64,000 bases of DNA from Corynebacterium parakroppenstedtii (GTDB taxonomy: Bacteria; Actinomycetota; Actinomycetes; Mycobacteriales; Mycobacteriaceae): the NCBI RefSeq assembly GCF_019754935.1, contig NZ_JAGSOA010000002.1:425990-489989 (forward strand), written 5' to 3'. A model generated the notes under the pieces. That model was not told the origin of the DNA. It saw only the letters and a program-made list of their open reading frames with translations, and ran no database searches. The first letter of the stretch is position 1. Each line of letters starts with the position of its first letter. A program made the translations under genes and the position numbers. Positions 1 through 8,159 of this stretch are shown here, in pieces.

Positions 1-45
1 TCATAGACACGTAAACTATGGGGCTAATGTCACGAACGCGCTCCC

Positions 46-69
46 ACTGTATGAATAACTGTATGAATA
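46..69. repeat. 12-bp perfect tandem duplication
   Basis: The 12-mer ACTGTATGAATA occurs twice head to tail at 46-57 and 58-69, just beyond the 3' end of the urease operon. No gene is visible in bases 1-147, and I see no convincing intrinsic terminator there. The repeat could be a replication slip or part of an operator for a gene left of the window. Confidence 0.6.
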
Positions 70-147
70 TTAGGTGACCGAGGTAAACAACGCGTTACCG
101 CGCGGAAATGATCACCAGCGACCCGGGGGACGAAGACGTGTAAAGAA

Positions 148-1203
148 TTAGTACTTCCGCAACCGCGGCGCTGGTGCCGAAAGAAGGGTTTCCCGCGCCG
201 CGGTCCACAACCGGTCGCGAGCGATTCGTGCCTCATCAGCAGTGGCAGCAAGAATCCGCACCCAGACCCCGGATTCGTAGGGGAGAGTAGATGTAGCCCA
301 CCGAACTGATGCCGGAAAATCGGACTTGGGCAAGCATCGGAGCACGTCGAGAAGCACCCGAGTAGATTGCGGTGAAGGCGCAACTATCCAGACATTGGAC
401 CATGCACCATAGTTGCGCATGCCGAGCAACCGACTGCCCGTATGCGGTCGCAATAGTCCGCGATCGATAACGAGCGGCCTGCAGTCGGATTCCCTTAATT
501 GCGCGAAATCATGCGGGTGGTTGGCACGCGGTTGATCGATTCGTGTTTCCATGGACAACGCGTCGTAGCGGTGCCACTCACCGCGACCGAGCCTTCCCGC
601 CACAACACAATCGCTGACTATCGCGCAACCCTCTCGAGCAGCGGTTACTCTCGTAGACAGATGAACCCGGGAACCCCCATAGGGGATCACGTGGTCAGGC
701 ATGTATTCGACAGTGCTTCCCGGGCCAACAGTCAGGTTGACGTGTTGTATCGCTAGCCCCACATCCATTCGATGTATAGGCGTCGCCGCCTGAGTGGTGA
801 TAAGAGCCGACGCCGGTCTTGTTTCGCCGACGCGAATATCGACGAGGTTCCGATCATTGTGAGCAAGCCCAGCACCCGTCGTCATGATGTAGAGCAGCGG
901 TGTGCCAGGCTGGTGCGGGTCCGTGTACAGCGGCCGCATAAGAGCAAGCGGAGCTTTCGCGATTTTCTCCGCGACGACTGATCTTTTCCCCACCGACTTA
1001 TCCTCAGGTGAGTCCACTCTGGCGTACAGAAAACCGACTTTGCCAGGGGAACCGACCGGAAGTGCCCTGTGGTCACCGGACATTGGCTGACTACGGAGTT
1101 CCTTGGCGATCCTTGGCGGAATGGGAAGCGTAGCCGCCGCGTCGTAGAGGGAAGCAAAGGTGGGGGAGGAGATGTTGCTCTCCACTGTGGTCTGGGGTGC
1201 CAC
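148..1203 (-). CDS. ureD: urease accessory protein UreD
   Basis: UreD (UreH in Helicobacter) binds apo-urease and, with UreF and UreG, forms the complex that lets CO2 and nickel reach the active site. The 351-residue product is somewhat longer than typical UreD proteins (about 270-300 residues). It carries family-like segments such as a G-x-G-S-T-V-E-Y-x-P-D-x-V-I-P-Y-x-G-S stretch in the middle. The assignment rests equally on position as the last gene of the operon, directly after ureG. The start is GTG, only 3 bases after the ureG stop, with a purine-rich AGGGGTAGGGC upstream, so translation is probably coupled. UreD is poorly conserved, so residue-level function cannot be read here. Confidence 0.88.
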   Translation of the reverse strand: MAPQTTVESNISSPTFASLYDAAATLPIPPRIAKELRSQPMSGDHRALPVGSPGKVGFLYARVDSPEDKSVGKRSVVAEKIAKAPLALMRPLYTDPHQPGTPLLYIMTTGAGLAHNDRNLVDIRVGETRPASALITTQAATPIHRMDVGLAIQHVNLTVGPGSTVEYMPDHVIPYGGSRVHLSTRVTAAREGCAIVSDCVVAGRLGRGEWHRYDALSMETRIDQPRANHPHDFAQLRESDCRPLVIDRGLLRPHTGSRLLGMRNYGAWSNVWIVAPSPQSTRVLLDVLRCLPKSDFPASVRWATSTLPYESGVWVRILAATADEARIARDRLWTAARETLLSAPAPRLRKY

Positions 1204-1206
1204 GCC

Positions 1207-1854
1207 CTACCCCTGGTGAGCTTTTCGCTGTGTTTCCACAAACTCAGCAAGCTCGGAGAGCCCATCACCCGTTAACGCATTCGTCGGTAACACGGGGAGA
1301 CCACCTCGCACCTCTTTCGCATCAGCGACCATCTTGTCCAGATCACACCGGACATAGGGCGCAATATCCGTCTTATTGATAATGAGAAGATCCGATTCCG
1401 TGACACCCGGTCCCCGTTTCCGAGGCATTTTGTCACCTTCCGCCGTGTCAAGAATAAACACGTATGTTTCCACAAGCGCCGGTGAAAAAGTAAGCGTTAA
1501 ATTATCGCCACCCGATTCGAACAACAAAGTGTCGATATCCGGGAAGCGCTCGACCATCTCTGCCGCCGCCATCAAATTCATCGTCGGATCGTCCCGGACA
1601 GCCGTGTGGGGGCAGGATCCTGTTTCTACCCCGACAATTCGCGCCGGGTCGAGAATTCCATTTAGTTCCCGACGGATGTGGTTCGCGTCTTCTTGGGTGT
1701 AGATATCATTCGTGATGATTCCCACGCTATGACCTTGCTCGATCAACGTGGGCACGAGTGCCTCGATAATTGCTGTCTTTCCTGAGCCGACGGGACCGCC
1801 AAATCCGATGCGATAAATCGGGTGTTCTTCATGGCTTGGGTCATTCTGTGCCAT
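1207..1854 (-). CDS. ureG: urease accessory GTPase UreG
   Basis: UreG is a SIMIBI-class GTPase that carries nickel and hands it to the UreD-UreF-urease complex on GTP hydrolysis. The 215-residue sequence has the P-loop GGPVGSGKT at residues 19-27. The nickel-binding Cys-Pro-His motif sits in a V-E-T-G-S-C-P-H-T-A context, followed by an E-S-G-G-D-N segment and an N-K-T-D guanine-specificity motif. Length is normal. UreG proteins of some organisms have a histidine-rich N-terminus; here it is short, with only two or three histidines, so metal storage must lie elsewhere (see the CbiX-like gene). It lies 32 bases downstream of ureF across an AT-rich spacer and 3 bases upstream of ureD. Confidence 0.97.
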   Translation of the reverse strand: MAQNDPSHEEHPIYRIGFGGPVGSGKTAIIEALVPTLIEQGHSVGIITNDIYTQEDANHIRRELNGILDPARIVGVETGSCPHTAVRDDPTMNLMAAAEMVERFPDIDTLLFESGGDNLTLTFSPALVETYVFILDTAEGDKMPRKRGPGVTESDLLIINKTDIAPYVRCDLDKMVADAKEVRGGLPVLPTNALTGDGLSELAEFVETQRKAHQG

Positions 1855-1886
1855 AGCGAAATCCTCACATTTCGTACTAGTAATAA

Positions 1887-2690
1887 TTAATTAATAAATA
1901 GTCGCGCGGGGGCGGATTCATGTGCCGCACACGCGACATCCAAAGCAGGGCTTAGTGTTCCTATATCGTCAACGGATGAATCGCAGCACATCTGTACACA
2001 TTCGGCGATGTCTGATCCCACCTCATTCACAACCTGCTGGGCACTGATATGGTCAGCCACGCTTAATCGAACCGCCGCGGAACAGGCTCCAGCCGCGAAT
2101 GAGAACAGTTCACAGGACACCGCCATTTCCTGAGACAATCCATTGTGATGATGAATGACTCCAGCGACTATCGCCTGGTTACCTATGACATTTCCTTTGC
2201 GTACGTCGCTGATCAGTTTTCCTACCGGTGTGTCGTCATCGGGGTGCAGCACGTCGTCGGCCATCGACAATAATTGCTTTCCGACGCGCACACTCCCGCG
2301 TCGTGCATTATCGCTAGGTTTTGTTGCCAAGAGGACCTCGTCGATGATTCGAAGTGTCCCCGTTGTGGAGTGTGTAGAGCTATTCGCGGGCATCGCGGCT
2401 GATGCGGATCGTCGCCACTCCTGCGCCCAGGTCCACGCCAATGCCGCTGCAATTCCATCGGTAGGGGCGACGACGCCGGTAATAAGCTCGCGAACAGTGT
2501 CTGTGAGAGAAGCGCTGTCTAACCAGTGGCACTGAGACAGCCCTTCGAGCCCGTGCGAGAGCGTGTATATTCCCGAAGGGAACGCCGTGTCTGTCCATTG
2601 GAGGGCTGATAGGAAGGTCGGAAACATCGATTGCCGTCCAGACCTATCAGTGCTGTTCACGGTCGCGTCGAGATTATTGGAAGAAGACAT
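1887..2690 (-). CDS. ureF: urease accessory protein UreF
   Basis: UreF bridges UreD and UreG in the urease maturation complex and acts as a fidelity factor for UreG GTPase activity. The all-helical 267-residue protein has the family signature near its start (Q-W-T-D-T-A-F-P-S-G-I-Y-T-L-S-H-G-L-E, about residues 31-49; canonical UreF has D-S-x-F-P-x-G-x-F-x-x-S-x-G-L-E). A serine/threonine-rich stretch near residues 95-110 looks like a loop insertion and may explain the somewhat long size. It lies 28 bases downstream of the fused ureBC gene and 32 bases upstream of ureG, so it belongs to the same transcription unit. Confidence 0.93.
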   Translation of the reverse strand: MSSSNNLDATVNSTDRSGRQSMFPTFLSALQWTDTAFPSGIYTLSHGLEGLSQCHWLDSASLTDTVRELITGVVAPTDGIAAALAWTWAQEWRRSASAAMPANSSTHSTTGTLRIIDEVLLATKPSDNARRGSVRVGKQLLSMADDVLHPDDDTPVGKLISDVRKGNVIGNQAIVAGVIHHHNGLSQEMAVSCELFSFAAGACSAAVRLSVADHISAQQVVNEVGSDIAECVQMCCDSSVDDIGTLSPALDVACAAHESAPARLFIN

Positions 2691-2718
2691 GATTCAAAGC
2701 TGTCACCGATGTGTCGTG

Positions 2719-4908
2719 TTAGAACAAGTAGTGCAGTTGAGCTAAGGGAAGCTTGTTAGCGGGCGCGATGGTGAGCGGTTCACCGTCGGCCCGAACCTCG
2801 TAAGTATCGGGGTCCACGGTGATTTCCGGTAGCTCACAGTTCCTCACCATGTCCTTCTTTCCAATGTGTCGACAACCGTGAACGGGCAAAACAGTGCTGG
2901 TGAGGCCCAACTTGTCGGGCACACCGTCGTTAATAGCTTCGGAAGACATGAACGTGATCCGGCTGTGGGGAAGCGCATGACCGCGATTGCCAAACATGGG
3001 TCGGTACACGACTGGCTCCGGGGTAGGGAGAGAGGCATTGGGGTCGCCCATCAGGGACCAGCAAATGTGACCGCTGCGAATCACGAGCTGCGGTTTTGCA
3101 GCAACCGACGACACCGGCCACAGAACAATATCGGCGAATTTTCCGACTTCCAATGACCCGATGTAGTCGTTGACCCCGGCGGCGATCGCGGGATTGCACG
3201 TCACTTTAGCGACGTAGCGAAGGATGCGATGGTTGTCATTGCGTGACGTGGACTCTGTGTCCGTGGAGTCTGTTGACTCAGTTGACGCCGAGTGCTCAGG
3301 GGTTGGTTGGCAGTCCTCGAGGAGAGGACCGAGCTCTGCTTTGCAATGGTGTGCAGTTTGAAAAGCACGGGTCCAGGTCTCCCCAACACGGCCCATCGCT
3401 TGTGAATCCGAACTGAAAATTGAAATGATCCCTCTATCGTGAAGAACCGTTTCAGCAGCGATAGTTTCGGGTCTGACGCGGGATTCCGCGAAAGATACGT
3501 CCTCCGGAATGTCATGAGACAGATGGTGACAAACCATCACCATGTCGAGGAGCTCTTCGGCACTATTGACCGTGTAGGGGAGAGTGGGGTTCGTTGACGC
3601 GGGGAGCACCGAAGGCATTCCCGTCACACGGAGGATATCGGGTGCATGACCCCCACCAGCGCCTTCGGAGTGGAAGGTGTGAATGGTTCGGTCCCCGATG
3701 GCATCGCGAGTGTCTTCGAAGAATCCGCTTTCGTTTAGCGTGTCAGTATGGATGGCAAGCTGAACATCGTGCTTGTCGCAGACCTTGAGAGCGTTATCAA
3801 TCACGGCTGGTGTTGCTCCCCAGTCTTCATGAATCTTTAATCCTGCGGCCCCAGCTGCAATTTGCGACTCTAAAGCTTCGGGAAGCGAGCCCGATCCTTT
3901 GCCAAGCACTCCGATATTGACCGGCATATCGTCGGCAGCTCGCAGCATCATGCCGATGGAACTTTCTCCCGGCGTGCAGGTAGTCCCTTTTGTTCCTTCG
4001 GCAGGACCGGTTCCGCCGCCGAAAAACGTCGTAATTCCGTTTGATAATCCTTCTTCGGCTTGTTGAGGAGAAATAAAATGGATATGCGAATCAATCCCGC
4101 CGGCAGTCACAATTCGGTGTTCGCTTGCGATAACTTCAGTATTGGGCCCAATGATTAGCTGAGGGTCAACGCCATCCTGGGTATGCGGGTTCCCCGCCTT
4201 GCCAATTCCGACAATTCGCCCATCGTTAATCCCGATATCGGCCTTAATGATCCCCGTCATCGCATCAACGATGAGCGCACTCGTAATAACAGTGTCAACG
4301 GATTCCGCATCAGAAGCTTGAGTGTCCTGCGCCATCCCATCTCGAATGGCTTTGCCGCCGCCATAGACCGATTCGTCCCCATACGATCGCGAATTAGCAT
4401 CATCAGTTAATTCGATAACGAGGTTGGTGTCGGCAAGCTGAATGCGATCGCCCGTCGTCGGGCCATAAATGGAACCATATTCCGCTTTGGAAATAGAGTA
4501 CGGACCCCGGTCGGCGGGCAACTCGTCGTCAGGTACAGATTCTGTTTTAAAACCGCGCTCCTGTGCGCGCTGGAAACCCTGCTCACGAATGGCAGGATCG
4601 TCGAGGTCACCTTCCACCAAAGCACTAAAGCCATGCAGGATTCTGCGCCCACCAAAATCAACTAATTGAACTTCTTTCGAATCGCCGGGTTCGAATCGGA
4701 CAGCTAATCCCGCTGGAATATTGAGGTGCATACCCCATGCCCGATGACGATCGAAGAGTAATTCGCGATTGGCTTCGAAGAAATGGAAATGGCTTCCCAC
4801 TTGTACGGCCCGGTCCCCGGTATTGGTGACTCGTAGCGTGAGTGTCCTTTTACCCGGGTTAATAGTGATTGTTCCGTCGTCGTAGATATATCTATTTGCA
4901 GTGCTCAT
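2719..4908 (-). CDS. ureC: urease beta-alpha subunit fusion (UreB-UreC)
   Basis: This 729-residue protein joins two subunits that are normally separate. Residues 1 to about 118 are a complete UreB (beta). After a linker (about 119-136), residues from about 138 to the end are a complete UreC (alpha), the catalytic subunit that hydrolyses urea to ammonia and carbamate. Nickel ligands are intact: His275 and His277 in D-S-H-I-H-F, the lysine to be carbamylated (Lys358, G-L-K-I-H-E-D-W-G), His387, His413 and Asp501. The mobile-flap M-V-C-H-H-L segment (Cys460) is present. Residues 534-557 are an insertion very rich in Ser, Thr, Glu and Asp, placed where standard UreC has a short loop. The reading frame is open throughout, so this is a genuine fusion unless there is a sequencing error. 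It lies 33 bases after the CbiX-like gene and 28 before ureF. Confidence 0.96.
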   Translation of the reverse strand: MSTANRYIYDDGTITINPGKRTLTLRVTNTGDRAVQVGSHFHFFEANRELLFDRHRAWGMHLNIPAGLAVRFEPGDSKEVQLVDFGGRRILHGFSALVEGDLDDPAIREQGFQRAQERGFKTESVPDDELPADRGPYSISKAEYGSIYGPTTGDRIQLADTNLVIELTDDANSRSYGDESVYGGGKAIRDGMAQDTQASDAESVDTVITSALIVDAMTGIIKADIGINDGRIVGIGKAGNPHTQDGVDPQLIIGPNTEVIASEHRIVTAGGIDSHIHFISPQQAEEGLSNGITTFFGGGTGPAEGTKGTTCTPGESSIGMMLRAADDMPVNIGVLGKGSGSLPEALESQIAAGAAGLKIHEDWGATPAVIDNALKVCDKHDVQLAIHTDTLNESGFFEDTRDAIGDRTIHTFHSEGAGGGHAPDILRVTGMPSVLPASTNPTLPYTVNSAEELLDMVMVCHHLSHDIPEDVSFAESRVRPETIAAETVLHDRGIISIFSSDSQAMGRVGETWTRAFQTAHHCKAELGPLLEDCQPTPEHSASTESTDSTDTESTSRNDNHRILRYVAKVTCNPAIAAGVNDYIGSLEVGKFADIVLWPVSSVAAKPQLVIRSGHICWSLMGDPNASLPTPEPVVYRPMFGNRGHALPHSRITFMSSEAINDGVPDKLGLTSTVLPVHGCRHIGKKDMVRNCELPEITVDPDTYEVRADGEPLTIAPANKLPLAQLHYLF

Positions 4909-4941
4909 GATGTCCTCGTGATTGCGTGGCGATTTATTGTT

Positions 4942-6138
4942 CTAACAGCCCTGAGACGAACCCGTTTCGTGTTCGTGAAGGTAGTTGTGTGAGTGGCCGT
5001 GAGAATGGGTATGCCCGACATGATGGTGGTGGGCATGCCCATGGGAATGCGTATGCGAGTGCGTATGGGGGTGAGGGTGGTGGTGTGAATGAATGTGGGA
5101 GTGGGGATGTATGTGTGAGTGAGCATGCCCATCCTCGGAGTCATCCTCATCATGGGCATGACTATGCGCGAAGCCCGAGTCATGATCAGCCCACAGTGCC
5201 TCTTCCAATCCCACGACGGGGAAGAACTGGCCACCGTGGCGTGATGACGGATCGTCAGAGGATTGATTGCCATCAATGCCATGAGCTGCATCGTTCTCCG
5301 CCGAGGAATTGAATACGTCGGCAGCAGCCTCACGAGCACGAACAACATTTGTCTCAATCAGCACAGCGAGTGCCGACGGCGACCATAACGCGACCTCGTG
5401 ATAGCTTCGTCCATCGGTTTGATAACCGCCCTTATTCGGCGGCAGAAGGTCTGCTCTAAGAACGACGATTCGCTCCACGCCGGACTCGTTCGCCTGGTTG
5501 CCCATCTGGTCCTCGAAGAGAATCTCAGCACGGTGAATAGCCTCCGGAAGGCCCGGAGCCGCTCCATCAAAGGCCACAGAAGTCTCAGAATTGCTGTACT
5601 GCCATGCTAACCGGGCATCACGAAACAGATCGGCGTCGAAAAAAGGATCTAAAGCTACTGATACGACGACGTACGAATGTGCTGGATGGGAGCGCATGTT
5701 TGCACGTAGAGCCGATACGCGTGTCGTTGAGTTCCCGATCGGATCAGAAATAATTACTCGCGCTGAAGGCCGGCTGCGTTTCCACCATTGGATCGCTTGC
5801 GCTAGTGCTGTAATGCTGTGGAGGTCTCGTCCCGCAGTCATAGGGATGATGACAGTGGGAGGCTGATTATCAGGTGAGGTCGACGGTGAATGGCCATCGT
5901 CGCTTGAAAGATTCTCGTGATGCCCGGCGGTGAGGGCTCGTGCTACTTCACTTGTTGAATGAGTGAGAACGATCGGCTCGAGATTATGACCGCCTGGCAT
6001 AGAGTCACGGGCCGCTGAGCCCGTTCCAGCTGTGTCAATTTCGGCTACATCGACTAGACGGAACTGATGGAGTCGGCTGGCTACTTCGCGAATGAGCTCG
6101 TCATTGTGGGCTTCGGCGCCACAAAAAAGAATAATCAT
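4942..6138 (-). CDS. CbiX/sirohydrochlorin-chelatase-like protein with histidine-rich tail, inside urease operon
   Basis: I recognise a likely CbiX-superfamily fold but not a named urease gene. The clearest region is about residues 155-235: a D-P-F-F-D-A-D-L segment, then V-A-F-D-G-A-A-P-G-L-P-E-A-I and R-I-V-V-L-R-A-D-L-L-P-P, the pattern of the second CbiX half. The N-terminus (MIILFCGAEAHNDEL) resembles the first strand but lacks the usual G-H-G-S catalytic motif. Residues about 319-390 form a tail with roughly 30 histidines, mostly H-x repeats with short acidic runs, which is typical of nickel or cobalt buffering chaperones. Class II chelatases include enzymes that insert nickel into sirohydrochlorin. 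With no ureE in the operon, I infer nickel storage or delivery to urease. The gene sits 18 bases after ureA and 33 before ureBC. Chelatase activity is uncertain. Confidence 0.72.
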   Translation of the reverse strand: MIILFCGAEAHNDELIREVASRLHQFRLVDVAEIDTAGTGSAARDSMPGGHNLEPIVLTHSTSEVARALTAGHHENLSSDDGHSPSTSPDNQPPTVIIPMTAGRDLHSITALAQAIQWWKRSRPSARVIISDPIGNSTTRVSALRANMRSHPAHSYVVVSVALDPFFDADLFRDARLAWQYSNSETSVAFDGAAPGLPEAIHRAEILFEDQMGNQANESGVERIVVLRADLLPPNKGGYQTDGRSYHEVALWSPSALAVLIETNVVRAREAAADVFNSSAENDAAHGIDGNQSSDDPSSRHGGQFFPVVGLEEALWADHDSGFAHSHAHDEDDSEDGHAHSHIHPHSHIHSHHHPHPHTHSHTHSHGHAHHHHVGHTHSHGHSHNYLHEHETGSSQGC

Positions 6139-6156
6139 CGGTAGTTCCCGGCGCGT

Positions 6157-6462
6157 CTAGTGGCGGATGGGGTCGTGGACGGAGACGAGTTTTGTTCCGT
6201 CGGGAAAAGTCGCTTCTACCTGGACCAGCGAGACCATGTCTGGGACTTCGTCCAGCACCTCGTCGGCAGTGAGGACCGTCGTCCCGATGTGCATTGCTTC
6301 GGCCACGCTCTTCCCATCGCGTGCTGCTTCTATGACGGCGTCGGAAATTAGAGCAATCGCTTCGGGGTGGTTGAGTTTGACACCCCGTTCCCGTCGGCGT
6401 TGAGCCACTTGAGCTGCAAGAAATACTAATAATTTATCTGTCTCACGAGGAGAGAGATTCAT
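6157..6462 (-). CDS. ureA: urease gamma subunit UreA
   Basis: UreA is the small structural subunit of the (alpha-beta-gamma)3 urease. The 101-residue protein has the usual length and the family start ([10 protein letters not shown]), followed by the conserved G-V-K-L-N-H-P-E-A and [15 protein letters not shown] segments. The ATG is preceded by an AAGGAG ribosome binding site. It is the first gene of the operon; the promoter must lie in the 135 bases up to the DUF4921 gene, which also contain a 9-bp inverted repeat. In this organism gamma remains separate while beta and alpha are fused, the opposite of Helicobacter, where gamma and beta are joined. Confidence 0.97.
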   Translation of the reverse strand: MNLSPRETDKLLVFLAAQVAQRRRERGVKLNHPEAIALISDAVIEAARDGKSVAEAMHIGTTVLTADEVLDEVPDMVSLVQVEATFPDGTKLVSVHDPIRH

Positions 6463-6522
6463 TGATATGGCTCCTTACGCGCGCAACAAAGCTCCGGGTG
6501 TGATGTGTACAACCCTGGCTCG

Positions 6523-6555
6523 ACATGATGGTCGCCACTCACGTTGCCATCATGT
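6523..6555. promoter_or_regulatory. 9-bp inverted repeat upstream of ureA (candidate operator)
   Basis: ACATGATGG at 6523-6531 and CCATCATGT at 6547-6555 are perfect reverse complements separated by 15 bases. The site lies about 60-95 bases upstream of the ureA start. Widely spaced inverted half-sites are a feature of NikR operators (GTATGA-N16-TCATAC in E. coli), but the half-site sequence differs, so the regulator is unknown. It lacks a U-tract on either strand, which argues against a terminator for the upstream DUF4921 gene. Confidence 0.45.
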
Positions 6556-6597
6556 GAAGAATGAATCGTTGGTTTTATGTTGCGAGTATGTAAATCT

Positions 6598-7935
6598 TTA
6601 CCGAAGAGCCGGATTGTATTTCAGCGAATTACGGCGGTACGTCAATTCGCCCGCGATAAGAACTGAATCAGCCAGTCGACCTTCCTCGCGCAATTGGCTA
6701 AGCCTTTTCGACATGCGCTGCCGGATATTTTCCGGCGAAATAGTGTTCAGATATACCTTGGTCGATCCCTCGAAACCGGCAAGGTTTGATGCTCGCCATT
6801 TGATCATTACTCGCCATGGCATGGGGATATCGAGGTCAATTGGTTTGTGGTGCCATTCCTCATTACACGGGACGTCCGAGCCGGTTGCCGCGTGGCATGC
6901 GTGAATGAGGTCGCTCATGTCTCGCATTTCTTCTTCGCTGAGCTTCCACGGTTCACAGGTTGCTGATCGAGAGTAAATTTCGATAGTCGGGTAGCGGTGC
7001 CCGAACCCAGCGAAAGCGATGGCGTGGGTGTTCTCGGCGATGATCAAATTGTGATAGCCGGCATAATCAACGGCCCACTCGTTGTACATATTGGGGTTGG
7101 ACCGTAGCCGCGCGATCTCGAGCTCAGCTTGTGCCCCGCGCTCGTCGATAGCGACGAGCTGCTTATGTAAGTGATCGAAACTTGCGCCCGCAGGCTTCAG
7201 CCAGTTTTGGAACACAGCGACATATCGTGCGTAGCGGTTGCGTGAATAGAGGTCCCGCATTGCGTCAGCAGTGAAGTTGATGAATTGGTAATGCTCTTCC
7301 GGCGTTAACGTGCCGCTGGAGGCGAGTTGGCCGCTCGAGGTGGCGTCGTCAGTGAAGTGCCGACGGGCCACGATGACGTCGTGTCCACCCGCAAAGTAGG
7401 CGGGTGCGCGCTTGAGAAGCTCGGCTTCCGGCGTGTCTTTGATTTCCGATTCAGGTGTTCCCGCGGAGCGTAGACGTGTCGCGATAATGTTCAGCACATG
7501 TTGCCTTCCTGCAGGTTCGCTGAGGTAATCGTTCATGTGGGTTGAGGTTTCCGGATCCATCGCGAACCCGTGGTTTGCGCGCCAATATTCGTATCCGAGA
7601 ATCTCAAAGAGGTTGGGAACACGCCTGAACTCGGCGACTGAGTCATTCAGTTGACTCTCTTTTAACCGGTAGAGGGTCGCCCACTTGTTGTTGTCGACGA
7701 CAACTCGTGCTTTCTCCGGAGGAGTCTCTCTATATCGTGCGGCACAAAATACACACTCATGGTCGCGATCGTGTGGAGTGACCGGGTGCTCTTCTGGGGT
7801 GGGGTGCGAGATTGGTCGGTTCCCCCGCCCAGGTACAGTCCACACTTCGGTTCCTGTAAAAGGGTTGACCTGCTTGATGGTTCCATCGGCAAGAGTTGTT
7901 AGAGGTGCGAGAGGCAGGGCGACAGGAGTACTCAC
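6598..7935 (-). CDS. DUF4921 family protein (GalT/HIT-like nucleotidyl transferase fold)
   Basis: The 445-residue protein resembles the galactose-1-phosphate uridylyltransferase branch of the HIT superfamily, usually annotated DUF4921 in corynebacteria. Visible support: a zinc-type C-V-F-C pair near residue 61; a HIT-like active-site segment S-F-D-H-L-H-K-Q (GalT has H-P-H-G-Q, so the first histidine is shifted); and a C-terminal E-E-W-H-H-K-P metal-ligand-like segment followed by P-W-R-V-M-I-K-W. The start is GTG. No Leloir-pathway genes (galK, galE) are nearby, so a galactose role is unsupported and the substrate is unknown. It runs the same way as the urease genes but ends 135 bases before ureA and is probably a separate unit. 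Confidence 0.75.
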   Translation of the reverse strand: MSTPVALPLAPLTTLADGTIKQVNPFTGTEVWTVPGRGNRPISHPTPEEHPVTPHDRDHECVFCAARYRETPPEKARVVVDNNKWATLYRLKESQLNDSVAEFRRVPNLFEILGYEYWRANHGFAMDPETSTHMNDYLSEPAGRQHVLNIIATRLRSAGTPESEIKDTPEAELLKRAPAYFAGGHDVIVARRHFTDDATSSGQLASSGTLTPEEHYQFINFTADAMRDLYSRNRYARYVAVFQNWLKPAGASFDHLHKQLVAIDERGAQAELEIARLRSNPNMYNEWAVDYAGYHNLIIAENTHAIAFAGFGHRYPTIEIYSRSATCEPWKLSEEEMRDMSDLIHACHAATGSDVPCNEEWHHKPIDLDIPMPWRVMIKWRASNLAGFEGSTKVYLNTISPENIRQRMSKRLSQLREEGRLADSVLIAGELTYRRNSLKYNPALR

Positions 7936-8159
7936 GAGCGAAAACTTTAGCGGGTGGATGACATGATCGCGACCTTGGTTCCCGACGACATGACGGAGCC
8001 GTTTCGGCGCTCACGCGTGCGTCGGTGTTTAACTCGCGCTTATGTCGGTGTTAAATGAGCACGGTTGCTAAAACATTATTGGACCGTGTTGGTCATTTCT
8101 TGTTTTGTCGGAAAAAAGAAGAAAAGACAACGGCTATAGACATTAAAGGGCGATGAATA

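Noticed and set aside
30..383. Open frame over the end of ureD
   Set aside because: Antisense/out-of-frame to ureD, Cys/Arg-rich composition and no domain; a shadow of the real gene.
6598..7935. True galT of the Leloir pathway
   Set aside because: The H-P-H active-site triad is not intact and no galK or galE is adjacent; the DUF4921 label fits better.
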